A stretch of 33,766 bases of DNA from an uncultured Verrucomicrobia subdivision 3 bacterium (GTDB lineage: Bacteria > Verrucomicrobiota > Verrucomicrobiia > Limisphaerales > UBA11358), in NCBI GenBank assembly GCA_903865745.1, contig CAIPKV010000042.1, positions 1-33,766 of the forward strand, in the 5' to 3' direction. The translations under genes were made by a program, and so were the position numbers. Numbering within the stretch: position 1 is the stretch's first letter; each line of letters begins with the position of its first letter. Shown one piece after another: positions 5,964 through 14,293 of the stretch. The notes below the pieces were generated by a model. The model saw only the letters and a list, made by a program, of their open reading frames with translations. It was not told the origin of the DNA and searched no databases.

Positions 5964-7202
5964 ATGGAACGACTGCCTGGATTCCGCGATTTTTATCCCG
6001 AACCGCTCCCGCACACCGATGTCTGGAGCGCGGACGCACGCCAATACATTTTTGATCTGTGGCGCAAAATTGCCAAGCGCTACGGCTTCCGCGAATACGA
6101 CGGCCCGCCGCTGGAACCGCTGGAACTGTTCACGACGAAGAGCGGCGAGGAGATTGTCGGGCAACTTTACAACTTCACGGATAAGGGCGAACGCGCCGTG
6201 TCGCTCCGCCCGGAAATGACGCCGACGCTCGCGCGCATGGTGGCCGCGCATGAGCGCAATTACAAAAAGCCCATCAAGTGGTTCGCCATCCCGCAACTGT
6301 TCCGCTACGAGCGCCAGCAGAAGGGCCGGCTGCGCGAGCATTTTCAGTTCAACGCCGACCTCATTGGCGAGACGGATCCGGCGGCGGATGCGGAGTTGAT
6401 TGCGCTTCTCATTGATACGCTGCGCGCCTTTGGCTTGACGGCGGAGGATTTTGTCATCCGCCTGAGCAGCCGCAACGCGTGGCAGGATTTCTTCAAGCAC
6501 GGCGGCGGGGACCACGCGCACGAATACGTGTTTTTCCAGATCATCGACAAGCTGGAACGCTCAGCCCCGGAGGAATCGGAAAAGAAACTGGCCGCGCTCG
6601 GATTTTCGCTGGAAAAAGTCAACGCCTTCATCGAGTCCGGGGCGCCGACGGTGGAACTGCAAAGTATCCTGACCAACCTTGCGGCGCGCGGGCTGAAGGA
6701 TTTCGTGAAGATCGATTACCAGGTGATTCGCGGTCTGGCCTATTACACCGGTGTGGTGTTCGAGGCGTTTGATCGCAAGGGTGAGTTTCGCGCCATCGCC
6801 GGTGGCGGCCGCTATAACAACCTGGTGAAGCTCATCAGCGGCGGCAAGGTGGATTTGCCCGCGCTCGGCTTCGGCATGGGCGATGTGGTGTTGGCGGAGT
6901 TGCTGAAGGCGCGCGGCCTGCTGCCGAAGTTCGATTCGCAGATGGATGTATTTGTGTTGATTGAGGACGAGGCCTTGCGCCCGATTTCGCTCAAGCTGGT
7001 TCATGATTTGCGGGCGGCGGGCTATGCGGTGGAGTATCCCATCACGCCGGCCAAGCCGGACAAGCAGTTCAAGCGCGCACAGGAATTGAAGGTGGCCCAC
7101 ACCGCGCGACTGGAGAATGACGATTACGTGCGCATCCGCAATGTGTCGACGCGCAATGAAATTGTCACCGGCCTGGCGGGCGCGGCGAATCATCTGGGAT
7201 AA
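5964..7202 (+). CDS. hisS: Histidyl-tRNA synthetase
   Basis: A 412-aa class II aminoacyl-tRNA synthetase that charges tRNA-His. Motif 1 region: RYGFREYDGPPLEPLELF. Motif 2: LFRYERQQKGRLREHFQFNAD, with the FRYER arginine that contacts ATP. The histidine-specific motif is RGLAYYTGVVFEAFDRKGEF, then IAGGGRYNNLV (HisA/motif 3 region). The C-terminal anticodon-binding domain is present (VFVLIEDEALRPISLKLVHDL onward), which argues against the regulatory paralogue HisZ. The length is typical. The start ATG at 5964 has no Shine-Dalgarno site. The upstream promoter region is occupied by the repeats at 5773-5915. Confidence 0.95.
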   Translation: MERLPGFRDFYPEPLPHTDVWSADARQYIFDLWRKIAKRYGFREYDGPPLEPLELFTTKSGEEIVGQLYNFTDKGERAVSLRPEMTPTLARMVAAHERNYKKPIKWFAIPQLFRYERQQKGRLREHFQFNADLIGETDPAADAELIALLIDTLRAFGLTAEDFVIRLSSRNAWQDFFKHGGGDHAHEYVFFQIIDKLERSAPEESEKKLAALGFSLEKVNAFIESGAPTVELQSILTNLAARGLKDFVKIDYQVIRGLAYYTGVVFEAFDRKGEFRAIAGGGRYNNLVKLISGGKVDLPALGFGMGDVVLAELLKARGLLPKFDSQMDVFVLIEDEALRPISLKLVHDLRAAGYAVEYPITPAKPDKQFKRAQELKVAHTARLENDDYVRIRNVSTRNEIVTGLAGAANHLG

Positions 7203-7231
7203 ACGGGGCGAAACTTTCTCCGACAACTTGT

Positions 7232-7267
7232 TCACCGCCGGATTTTGACGGTCTTGGGGCGGTGAAT
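7232..7267. terminator. Hairpin downstream of hisS
   Basis: TTCACCGCC (7232-7240) and GGCGGTGAA (7259-7267) form a perfect 9-bp stem with an 18-nt loop, 30 bp after the hisS stop. There is no T-tract after it, so it may stabilise the mRNA end or assist Rho rather than terminate intrinsically. Confidence 0.4.
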
Positions 7268-7372
7268 AACTGTCCGGCTGGAATGGTTAAAGGACTTGAT
7301 TTCATTAGGGAATTCAAATTGTTCACAACTTCTTCACTCCGCAATTTTGGTGAATAAAGGGTGCATATCAAT

Positions 7373-7403
7373 TTGTGGGCAGAACCGAAAATTCTGCTAA
7401 GAT
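7373..7403 (+). promoter_or_regulatory. Candidate extended -10 promoter of the structured RNA, with palindrome
   Basis: A -35-like TTGTGG (7373-7378), a 19-bp spacer and TGC-TAAGAT (extended -10, hexamer 7398-7403). The spacer contains the inverted repeat GCAGAA (7379-7384) / TTCTGC (7392-7397), placed where a repressor or activator would act. Predicted start near 7411. The hexamers are imperfect, so this is a proposal. Confidence 0.35.
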
Positions 7404-7410
7404 GTATACA

Positions 7411-8270
7411 GTTCATTGAAAGAACGAAGCGGGCGGCGAAGAGTAACATCGGCGTGGTTCGTTTCAGGATAATCCCAGGCGACTGGGGAAAAGCCGGGTC
7501 AGGCTGGTTGATCCGACTCCTCTAAAACCGGAGCGCAAGTTCCGGCGAGGCAGAATTCACCAGTTCCTCTGGCATGTTCGCACATGCCATACGCGAATGA
7601 GGGACTTGGCAGCAAGCCGCGATAAGAAGCCGCGGCGAGTTGAGTCAAGTAGTCCGGAGAAGTTTCGGTTCCGGGCGAATCGCAGTCACCCAGAGGGTGA
7701 ATAGTTGCTACTGTGCATCAGCACGGTGCGGCCGGCTCTGGCGGGGTTGAATCAAATCAAAACCGCCCAAAGAAAAACGCCGAAAGGCGGACAAAAGGAG
7801 CGGACGCATCGGGAAGAACACGGAAACTCGGCAGGTTTCGTGAAAAACTTCCAAGCGCCGGCGATGTTAAAAACGACACCGCTGGACTGTGAGATAAAAA
7901 GCAACTTGAGAGAGAAGAGGCGAGACCCGTGGCTAAGGGCGAACGCACCGCCAACAGCGGTGGCCGACCCGGAGCCAGTGGTCAAGACGCGAATGAAATT
8001 CGCAGGCGTGTCTTGACCTGGTTGGCAGGCCGGTGGCGCAACCACCAGCCGAAGCGAGCTGAAAAGCCTCACTCAAAATCCGCGCGGCGCACGCCGCCGG
8101 ACGGCCCTGCTACGAGGCCGATAACTCCGCTTGCCGTGGAGAATGGCGTCGGGAAGCCGGCAGCCCCGCAAGGGCGCGCCTAATGCCGGTTCGGGAAAGA
8201 GAGCATGGCGAACTCCCATCCCCCATTTGTCCCGGTCCGACCGCAAGGTTGGGCCGGGACTTATTGTTTT
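7411..8270 (+). ncRNA. Candidate large structured non-coding RNA (about 860 nt), unknown class
   Basis: This is the 1.16-kb gap between hisS and cysK. No frame in it resembles a protein, but stable hairpins are dense. They include CCCAG/CTGGG (7474-7487), CCGGAGC-GCAA-GTTCCGG (7528-7545), GGCATGT/ACATGCC (7571-7588), TCACCC/GGGTGA (7686-7700) and CGCC-GAAA-GGCG (7778-7789). Further along are CACCGC/GCGGTG (7946-7962) and a two-part hairpin with GGTCAAGAC/GTCTTGACC (7980-8018) enclosing GCGAAT/ATTCGC. Several loops are GNRA tetraloops. It ends in a strong terminator (8229-8270). I looked for hallmarks of RNase P RNA, tmRNA, SRP RNA, cobalamin riboswitch and group II intron domain V and found none. 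The alternative is an unusually long regulatory leader of cysK. The 5' end is estimated. Confidence 0.5.
8229..8270 (+). terminator. Strong intrinsic terminator ending the structured RNA
   Basis: A continuous 14-bp stem, 8229-8242 with 8247-8260 (two G-T pairs), capped by a GCAA tetraloop (8243-8246) and followed by TTATTGTTTT. It works only in the plus direction, since the other side is not T-rich. It separates the structured RNA from cysK, which starts 97 bp later. Confidence 0.85.
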
Positions 8271-8366
8271 AGGGCATAAAAACAATGATGAATTAAAACT
8301 TGCCCGCGCAGTTCTTTTCGCCAAGATTTCTGAACGCGGCACTGAATCATCCAATCAAATTAAATT

Positions 8367-9350
8367 ATGGGACGTATTTACAACAACATCATCGAGACCG
8401 TCGGCCGTACGCCGCTGGTTAAACTTAACAAGGTCACCGCCGGTGTGGATGCCACGATCCTGCTCAAGTGCGAGTTTTTTAACCCGCTCGGCAGCGTCAA
8501 AGATCGTATTGGCATGGCGATGATTCAGGATGCAGAGCAGCGCGGCGTCCTTAAAAAAGACACCGTCATCATTGAGCCGACGAGCGGCAACACCGGCATC
8601 GCGCTCGCCTTCGTCGCCGCGGCCAAAGGCTACAAATTGATTTTGACGATGCCTGAAACCATGTCGCTCGAGCGCCGCACTTTGCTGGCGATGCTGGGTG
8701 CGAAACTGGTTTTAACTCCTGGCGCAGAAGGCATGAAGGGCGCGATAGCACGCGCGGAGGCGCTGGCGAAGGAAACACCGAACTCTTGGATTCCACAACA
8801 GTTTAACAATCCCGCGAATCCGGCCATTCATTCGAAGACTACGGCGGTGGAGCTTTGGGAAGACACGGATGGCAAGATTGATATCCTGGTCGCCGCCGTT
8901 GGCACGGGCGGAACCATCACTGGCTGCGTGGAAACCATCAAACCAAAGAAAAGTTCGTTCCAGGCGATTGCCGTGGAACCAAAAGATTCACCGGTGATTT
9001 CCCAGACGCTGGCTGGCCAACCCGTCAAACCGGGTCCGCACAAGATTCAAGGCACTGGCGCGGGCTTTGTGCCCGGCAATCTGCATTTGAAGGACAGCGC
9101 GGGCAACCCGCAGATTGTCGAATGCGTGCAGGTTTCCAATGACGACGCGTTTGCGATGGCTCGGCGGCTGGCGAAAGAAGAGGGTATTTTGGTTGGCATC
9201 TCGACGGGTGCGAATGTCATCGCCGCCATCGAAGTGGCCAAACGTCCCGAAAACAAGGGTAAAACCATTGTAACCATCGCCTGTTCGACGGGCGAACGGT
9301 ATTTGAGCACCGCGCTTGCGGCGGAAGCGCGGGCGGAGGTCGGTGGCTGA
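8367..9350 (+). CDS. cysK: Cysteine synthase A (O-acetylserine sulfhydrylase)
   Basis: A 327-aa fold type II PLP enzyme that makes cysteine from O-acetylserine and sulfide in the cytoplasm. The PLP lysine is K45 in NPLGSVKDR, the substrate loop is [13 protein letters not shown], and the phosphate-binding loop is [10 protein letters not shown]. The [13 protein letters not shown] segment near the C-terminus is also typical. The length matches CysK, and there is no C-terminal CBS domain. The start at ATG 8367 has no Shine-Dalgarno site. The strong terminator just upstream means it is either transcribed from a promoter in the 97-bp gap or controlled by readthrough of that terminator. It is followed by its own terminator. 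Confidence 0.95.
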   Translation: MGRIYNNIIETVGRTPLVKLNKVTAGVDATILLKCEFFNPLGSVKDRIGMAMIQDAEQRGVLKKDTVIIEPTSGNTGIALAFVAAAKGYKLILTMPETMSLERRTLLAMLGAKLVLTPGAEGMKGAIARAEALAKETPNSWIPQQFNNPANPAIHSKTTAVELWEDTDGKIDILVAAVGTGGTITGCVETIKPKKSSFQAIAVEPKDSPVISQTLAGQPVKPGPHKIQGTGAGFVPGNLHLKDSAGNPQIVECVQVSNDDAFAMARRLAKEEGILVGISTGANVIAAIEVAKRPENKGKTIVTIACSTGERYLSTALAAEARAEVGG

Positions 9351-9368
9351 TTTGAGGCAGGCGTCTCA

Positions 9369-9404
9369 GGCGCGCAAATTCATCCAGAATTTGCGCGCCT
9401 TTTC
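9369..9404 (+). terminator. Intrinsic terminator after cysK
   Basis: A perfect 13-bp stem (9369-9381 with 9387-9399) with a 5-nt loop, followed by TTTTCATTT. It ends the cysK transcript before rho. The remaining gap to rho (9405-9565) shows no gene. Confidence 0.85.
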
Positions 9405-9565
9405 ATTTGGCGGCGAAAAATACTTGTTGCATTTCGCGGCTTTTGCCCGTAATTAAAAGGCTGTCGAAGGTTTCCGTTGGCGGCATTTGGTGTCGCTAGC
9501 ATTTTTCAAAATTCACTTTTCCCAATTTTTCGGAAGGGTCCCAGCCTTCGGCCACAAACAATTTT

Positions 9566-10714
9566 ATGAGCGAAACGCAAGCTAACGGCGATAAAACGCC
9601 CAATGCCAACTATGGTGCCGGCTATCTCGAGATTTCCGAGAAGGGCTTCGGCTTCCTGCGCACCGCGCAAAACCATTTTCATCCTAAGCCCACGGACATT
9701 TTTGTGACCCCGGACACCATCCGGCGCAGTTTTCTGCGCGAGGGTAGCTTTGTCGAGGGTGCCACCCAGCCACCGCATCGCGGTACGAGCCCGCAGCTCA
9801 AGTCCGTGGACAAAGTTAATGCCATGACTTTTCAGGATTACACGAAGGCTGTGCGCTTTGAGAACCTGACGAGCATTGATCCGATTGAAAAATTCAAGCT
9901 GGAGACCACCCCGGAATTGATTGAGACGCGCGTGATTGATCTGGTCACGCCGATCGGCAAAGGTACGCGCGGCATCATCGTTGCGCCGCCGCGTACGGGC
10001 AAGACCACCATTCTTAAGCAGATTTGTAATGCCATCACGACGAACCATCCAGAAGTCCACGCAATGGTGCTGCTAATTGACGAACGCCCGGAGGAAGTCA
10101 CCGATTTCCAGCGTTCGGTACAGGCTGAAGTCGTCGCGTCCTCGAACGACATGGATCTGGATACGCACGTCCGCCTGTCCCGTTTCATGATTGAACGGTG
10201 CCGCCGAATCGTTGAATCCGGCAAGGACGTGTTTGTGCTACTCGATTCACTCACCCGCGTTGCCCGCGCTTACAACAGCGTCCACAGCGGCAGCGGTCGC
10301 ACGATGTCCGGTGGCGTAGATGCCCGTGCGTTGGAAATTCCGCGCAAAATGTTTGCCTCGGCGCGCAAGATTGAGAACGGCGGGTCGCTGACCATTCTGG
10401 CGACGGCGCTGGTGGATACCGGCAGCCGCATGGATGAGTTGATTTTCCAGGAATTCAAGGGCACGGGTAACATGGAGTTGATTTTGGATCGCAAACTTTC
10501 TGACCGCCGTTTGTATCCCGCGATTGATATTCCGAAGTCCGGAACGCGCAAAGAAGAAAAGCTTTTTCCTGCCAAAAACCTTGAAGCTATTCGCAAGCTC
10601 CGGCGCACGATGGTGGACTTGAATCCTATCGAGGCGATGGAGACACTCACCGCCGCCCTTAAGAAATTCAAGACCAACGATGAATTTCTGGCCAAGATGG
10701 AAAAGGGTTCGTGA
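9566..10714 (+). CDS. rho: Transcription termination factor Rho, short form
   Basis: A 382-aa hexameric RNA translocase that ends Rho-dependent transcripts. The RNA-binding cold-shock-like OB domain begins already at about residue 16 (YGAGYLEISEKGFGFLRTA), so the N-terminal helical Rho_N domain found in E. coli Rho is absent. The motor domain has Walker A VAPPRTGKTT (K147), Walker B VFVLLDSLTR and the secondary-channel Q-loop SGSGRTMSGGVDARALE. FQEFKGTGNMELILDR follows. All catalytic parts look intact. The next gene starts six bases after the stop, so rho and the WYL regulator are probably co-transcribed. Confidence 0.95.
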   Translation: MSETQANGDKTPNANYGAGYLEISEKGFGFLRTAQNHFHPKPTDIFVTPDTIRRSFLREGSFVEGATQPPHRGTSPQLKSVDKVNAMTFQDYTKAVRFENLTSIDPIEKFKLETTPELIETRVIDLVTPIGKGTRGIIVAPPRTGKTTILKQICNAITTNHPEVHAMVLLIDERPEEVTDFQRSVQAEVVASSNDMDLDTHVRLSRFMIERCRRIVESGKDVFVLLDSLTRVARAYNSVHSGSGRTMSGGVDARALEIPRKMFASARKIENGGSLTILATALVDTGSRMDELIFQEFKGTGNMELILDRKLSDRRLYPAIDIPKSGTRKEEKLFPAKNLEAIRKLRRTMVDLNPIEAMETLTAALKKFKTNDEFLAKMEKGS

Positions 10715-10720
10715 CCGGAT

Positions 10721-11698
10721 GTGGCCGTGAATGATTCGCGCCATTCACGTCCGCCGCTGGAGCGGATGTTGCGCATCCACCAGGCATTGCAGACCGGTGG
10801 TTTCCCCAACGCCAGCAAGCTTGCCCGTGCCGCGGAAGTTTCCACCAAGACCATCCACCGGGACATTGAGTTCATGCGTGATCGGCTGAACCTGCCGATT
10901 GAATTTGACCCGGCTAAAAACGGCTATCTCTATAACGGCGAAGTAAGCGGCTTCCCCACGATGCAGATTACGGAGGGCGAAATATTCGCCTTGGTCGTCG
11001 CGGAAAAAGCGTTGCAACAGTATCGTGGTACCAGTTTCGAGAAACCGCTCTTAAGTGCGATCAAAAAAATGGAGCAGTCGCTGCCGGACACCATTTCGTT
11101 GAATCTCGCTGACATTGAACGCACCATTTCTTTTCGTACCCGTGCCGAGCCAATTCTGAATCTCGAAATCTTTGACGCACTCGCCAAAGCAGTTGCGCAG
11201 CGGCAGCAACTGAAACTTCATTATCGCAAGCCTGGTCATGTTGTTGAGCTGCGGATTGTGGACGCCTATCACCTCGCGAATATCAACGGCGAGTGGTATC
11301 TCTTCGCCTACGACCACGCCCGTAAAGACCTGCGCACCTTCGTCCCTGCGCGTATCCAGTCCGCGCAGCCGACGGGGAAGAATTTTGAGCAGAGACAAGG
11401 TTTTTCGCTGGAGCAAAGATTGCGCGACAGTTTTGGGGTTCATGCTGGCGAAGGCGAATTTAAAGTTGTCATTTGGTTTAATTCCCGCGCCGCCGATTAT
11501 ATCCGCGAAAAGAAATGGCATCCGTCGCAGACCGTACGCGAACTGAAGGATGGCGGTGTGGAATTAAAAATGACCTTGTCAAGTCTGGCCGAAGTACAGC
11601 GTTGGGTCTTAAGCTGGGGCGGTGATGCCACCGTTTTGAAGCCTAAGGAACTGGTCAAATCCATCCGGGCTGCGGCAGAGAAAATTCTCGCGGGCTAA
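10721..11698 (+). CDS. WYL-domain transcriptional regulator
   Basis: A 325-aa protein. A DeoR-like winged helix-turn-helix comes first (residues about 12-60: LARAAEVSTKTIHRDIEFMRD as the recognition segment). The WYL domain follows (about 150-225), with the name-giving residues in GEWYLFAYD and basic DLRTFVPARI. A WCX-type C-terminal domain is at about 240-325. Such proteins sense nucleic acid or small ligands and regulate DNA-damage, defence or other operons. The target is unknown. The start is GTG 10721, six bases after rho. The stop codon overlaps that of the convergent glcD-like gene. Confidence 0.88.
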   Translation: MAVNDSRHSRPPLERMLRIHQALQTGGFPNASKLARAAEVSTKTIHRDIEFMRDRLNLPIEFDPAKNGYLYNGEVSGFPTMQITEGEIFALVVAEKALQQYRGTSFEKPLLSAIKKMEQSLPDTISLNLADIERTISFRTRAEPILNLEIFDALAKAVAQRQQLKLHYRKPGHVVELRIVDAYHLANINGEWYLFAYDHARKDLRTFVPARIQSAQPTGKNFEQRQGFSLEQRLRDSFGVHAGEGEFKVVIWFNSRAADYIREKKWHPSQTVRELKDGGVELKMTLSSLAEVQRWVLSWGGDATVLKPKELVKSIRAAAEKILAG

Positions 11699-13065
11699 AC
11701 AAACTTCCCGGGATTTAAAATGCCGTGCGGGTCGAGTGCGTTTTTGACGGCATAGTGAAGCTTTTGTGATTCGGTGGAAACCGCCTGTGGCCACCAGCGT
11801 TTTTTGGCGAGGCCGATGCCATGTTCGCCGGTGATGCTGCCGCCGGACGCAATCACCCAGCGGAATAATTCATCCAAACAAATTTCGGCGCTCGCTTTGG
11901 CTCCGCGCTGATTGTAGTCCACCATGACATTCGTATGGATATTGCCGTCGCCAGCATGGCCGAAGCAAGCGATTTGCAAACCGTGCTTCTTTTGTAATCT
12001 CGCCGCGAACTCGAACAAGTCTTGCAGCTTTCCGCGAGGTACGACGATATCTTCGTTCAGCTTGGTCAGGCCGGTGTCGCGGAGCGCGTAGGAAAATTCC
12101 CGGCGGATTTGCCAGACGGCTTCACATTGTTCATTTCCAGAACCATGATCAACAAACAGGGGATTTTGTTTGCGGATTATTTTCTCAACCGCCGTGATTT
12201 CGCTACACACGGATTTTTCCTGTCCGTCCAGTTCCACGATCAGATGCGCCTTGCAGTCGAGGAGTCGGGGACTCTTGGTTCTTTTCGCGGCGGCGGCCAG
12301 CGTGAATTTATCTGCTAACTCCGCCGCGCACGGTAGGAAGCCGGCGGCGAAAACGGATTGCAATGCGCGGACGGCGGCATTCATCGAACCAAAACCGACG
12401 GCGAGATTCGCACGGAATGGCGGAAGTGGAATGAGTTTCAACGTCGCCTCAGTTATGACGCCAAGCAAGCCTTCCGAGCCGACAAATAGCCGGTGCAGAT
12501 CGAAGCCGGTTTTGTTTTTATGCGTGCGACCACCGAGCTTCACGATATTGCCGCTGGCTAGGACCACTTCGAGGCCGAGGACATAATCGCGGGTGACGCC
12601 GTACTTCAAACAGCGCGGGCCACCGGCGTTGGTGGCAATATTGCCACCGAGGGAATTATTCGCCCGGCTCGCCGGATCGGGCGGGTAAAAAAGCCTGCGG
12701 CGCTCGCATTTTTGTTGAAACTCCGCCGTGTTGACAGCGGGCTGGACCACGGCGACAAAATCCTTGGCGTTGATTTCTAGAATTTTATTCATGCGCTCAG
12801 TTGAGAGCGCGATGCCGCCCTGTACCGGCACACAGCCGCCAACATAACCGTGGCCCGCGCCGCGTGGTGTGACAGGTATTTTATACTTATGGGCAAACGT
12901 CAGTATCTTTGAAACAGATTTGGCGTTGCGCGGCAGGGCGACGGTGTCAGGCTGGTGAACAGCGAACCATTTATCGCTGGCGTACTTTTCCAACGTGGCG
13001 GGTTCGAGAAAAATTTCGCTGGGCAGAAGTTTTTTGAGCTGCCGGAGCTGGTGCAAATATTTCAT
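11695..13065 (-). CDS. FAD-linked oxidase, GlcD/D-lactate dehydrogenase type
   Basis: A 456-aa PCMH-type flavoprotein. FAD-binding region: TPRGAGHGYVGG and SLGGNIATNAGGPRCLKYG. C-terminal cap: CFGHAGDGNIHTNVMVDY and SGGSITGEHGIGLAKK, whose histidines form the metal/substrate site of glycolate oxidase subunit GlcD and D-lactate dehydrogenases. It would oxidise a 2-hydroxyacid such as glycolate or D-lactate; the substrate cannot be told apart here. No GlcE or GlcF partners lie adjacent. The ATG overlaps the stop of the DUF2007 gene (ATGA), making it the last gene of the minus-strand operon. The 3' end overlaps the WYL gene by 4 bp. Confidence 0.88.
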   Translation of the reverse strand: MKYLHQLRQLKKLLPSEIFLEPATLEKYASDKWFAVHQPDTVALPRNAKSVSKILTFAHKYKIPVTPRGAGHGYVGGCVPVQGGIALSTERMNKILEINAKDFVAVVQPAVNTAEFQQKCERRRLFYPPDPASRANNSLGGNIATNAGGPRCLKYGVTRDYVLGLEVVLASGNIVKLGGRTHKNKTGFDLHRLFVGSEGLLGVITEATLKLIPLPPFRANLAVGFGSMNAAVRALQSVFAAGFLPCAAELADKFTLAAAAKRTKSPRLLDCKAHLIVELDGQEKSVCSEITAVEKIIRKQNPLFVDHGSGNEQCEAVWQIRREFSYALRDTGLTKLNEDIVVPRGKLQDLFEFAARLQKKHGLQIACFGHAGDGNIHTNVMVDYNQRGAKASAEICLDELFRWVIASGGSITGEHGIGLAKKRWWPQAVSTESQKLHYAVKNALDPHGILNPGKFV

Positions 13066-13277
13066 TCGGCAGGGGCGGCCAGAAATTCCTTCGCATCGGC
13101 GGCTTCAGATTCGGGCACCTGCACGCGGATGCCGCCCACGGCCAAGGCGTAGCCTTCCATGCCAAGGGCAGCTGCCTCGTCGGCAACAAACGGATGAAAA
13201 CCGGCAGCTTCGAGGCGTGAGAAAACCAGCTGGGCATCGGCGGGATTTAGCGCTTTGAAGATGGTTGTCGGGTTCAC
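13062..13277 (-). CDS. Small DUF2007-type protein
   Basis: A 71-aa protein starting at GTG 13277. The pattern TIFKALNPADAQLVFSRLEAAGF, then HPFVADEAAALG, then GGIRVQVPESEAADAKEFL matches DUF2007 (putative signal-transducing protein), a small ferredoxin-like fold that probably binds partners or ligands. Function is unknown. It overlaps its neighbours by four bases on both sides (GTGA with the PIN/TRAM gene, ATGA with the glcD-like gene), so it is surely co-translated with them. Confidence 0.8.
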   Translation of the reverse strand: MNPTTIFKALNPADAQLVFSRLEAAGFHPFVADEAAALGMEGYALAVGGIRVQVPESEAADAKEFLAAPAE

Positions 13278-14293
13278 TTATTGCCTTCAGCTTTCACCTC
13301 GGCAAAGACGAGGACCCCGGCTCCAGTTTGGACGGTGCTCAATACCCGGGTGCCAACGGTCTGGCCGACGTATTCTTGACCGTTGTTGACAATGACCATG
13401 GTTCCATCCGGCAGATAGCCAATGCCTTGGCCCTTGTCGCGGCCTTCGCGGACTACCTTGAGCTGGACGATTTCGCCGGGGATGAGCGCGGCCTTCATGA
13501 GTTGGCTGATTTCATGGAGGTTAACGCAGGTGACGCTCTGAAGACTGGCGACCTTGGCGAGATTGTAATCGTTCGTGTAAAGCCGGGCATTGAGATTGCG
13601 TGCCAAGCGGACGAGCTTGGCGTCCACGCCCTTCTCCTCGGGGAAATCACCGTCGTGAATGCGGACCTCGAGCTTGGTATTGTGCTGAAGCCGGTTGAGC
13701 ATTTCAAAGCCGCGCCGACCACGGGCGCGCTTCACTTCGTCGGCGGAGTCAGCGATCTGCTGCAATTCCAGCAGGACGAAGCGTGGGACGACGACGAGGC
13801 CTTCGACGAATTTTGCCTCAATGAGGTCGGCAATGCGGCCATCAATGATGACGCTGGTATCGAGCAGCAGCAGGTTGTCCGGCTTATTTTGGGGCGAGAA
13901 GCGGACGTAGGGGATGATGAGAGAAAAATCTTCCTTGTTGCTACGCATCGCCAGCACGATGCCGATATAGCCAAAGCCGAGAAACAGGCCGAGCTGGATG
14001 AGCCAGCGGGACTTGTCGTCGGCGTTGACAAACAGGCCGGAGCGATCAACTAGCATGGCGACGCAAGTGCCCAGCAAAAGCCCGAACGTGGTGGCCGAAA
14101 AGGCGCGGAGTGAAAAACCTTTCAGCATTTCATCGACGGCGATGAGCAGTCCCCCGAAGCCGAACCCAATCATGATGCCAATAATCTCGCCGTGTTCATG
14201 GCCAACGTATTCCGGGCGGACCTGACTGACGGCGTAGCCAGCTACGATGCAAAGGCTGAGAAAGAGTAGGCGGATGGACCAGAGCGGTGTCAT
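13274..14293 (-). CDS. Membrane-anchored PIN-TRAM protein (YacL-like)
   Basis: A 339-aa protein from ATG 14293, which forms an ATGA overlap with mlaD. A start 27 codons earlier would lie inside mlaD and is rejected. Four hydrophobic segments fill residues about 1-130 (LLFLSLCIVAGYAV, IMIGFGFGGLLIAV, TTFGLLLGTCVAML, LGLFLGFGYIGIVLAM). A PIN nuclease domain follows with LLLDTSVIIDGRIADL, PRFVLLELQQIADSAD, VDAKLVRLARNL and YTNDYNLAK carrying the acidic residues. A TRAM RNA-binding domain ends the protein (IPGEIVQLKVVREGRDKGQG). This is the order in Bacillus YacL, a membrane-bound PIN/TRAM protein proposed to act on RNA. Confidence 0.9.
   Translation of the reverse strand: MTPLWSIRLLFLSLCIVAGYAVSQVRPEYVGHEHGEIIGIMIGFGFGGLLIAVDEMLKGFSLRAFSATTFGLLLGTCVAMLVDRSGLFVNADDKSRWLIQLGLFLGFGYIGIVLAMRSNKEDFSLIIPYVRFSPQNKPDNLLLLDTSVIIDGRIADLIEAKFVEGLVVVPRFVLLELQQIADSADEVKRARGRRGFEMLNRLQHNTKLEVRIHDGDFPEEKGVDAKLVRLARNLNARLYTNDYNLAKVASLQSVTCVNLHEISQLMKAALIPGEIVQLKVVREGRDKGQGIGYLPDGTMVIVNNGQEYVGQTVGTRVLSTVQTGAGVLVFAEVKAEGNK

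Noticed and set aside
5964-7202. HisZ (ATP phosphoribosyltransferase regulatory subunit) instead of HisS
   Set aside because: The C-terminal anticodon-binding domain is present and no his operon genes are adjacent.
7705-8016. 103-codon plus-strand frame (and antisense frames) within the structured RNA region
   Set aside because: Low-complexity sequence with no domain pattern; overlapping frames on both strands are equally long and the DNA is dominated by hairpins.
7411-8270. RNase P RNA or tmRNA as identity of the structured RNA
   Set aside because: No GAGGAAAGTCC-type CR-I block and no ACAGAA-type CR-V for RNase P; no tRNA-like GGTTCGA T-arm with CCA end and no recognisable tag reading frame for tmRNA.
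13265-14053. 262-codon plus-strand frame antisense to the PIN/TRAM gene
   Set aside because: Shadow of a well-supported protein with all PIN and TRAM motifs and operon overlaps.
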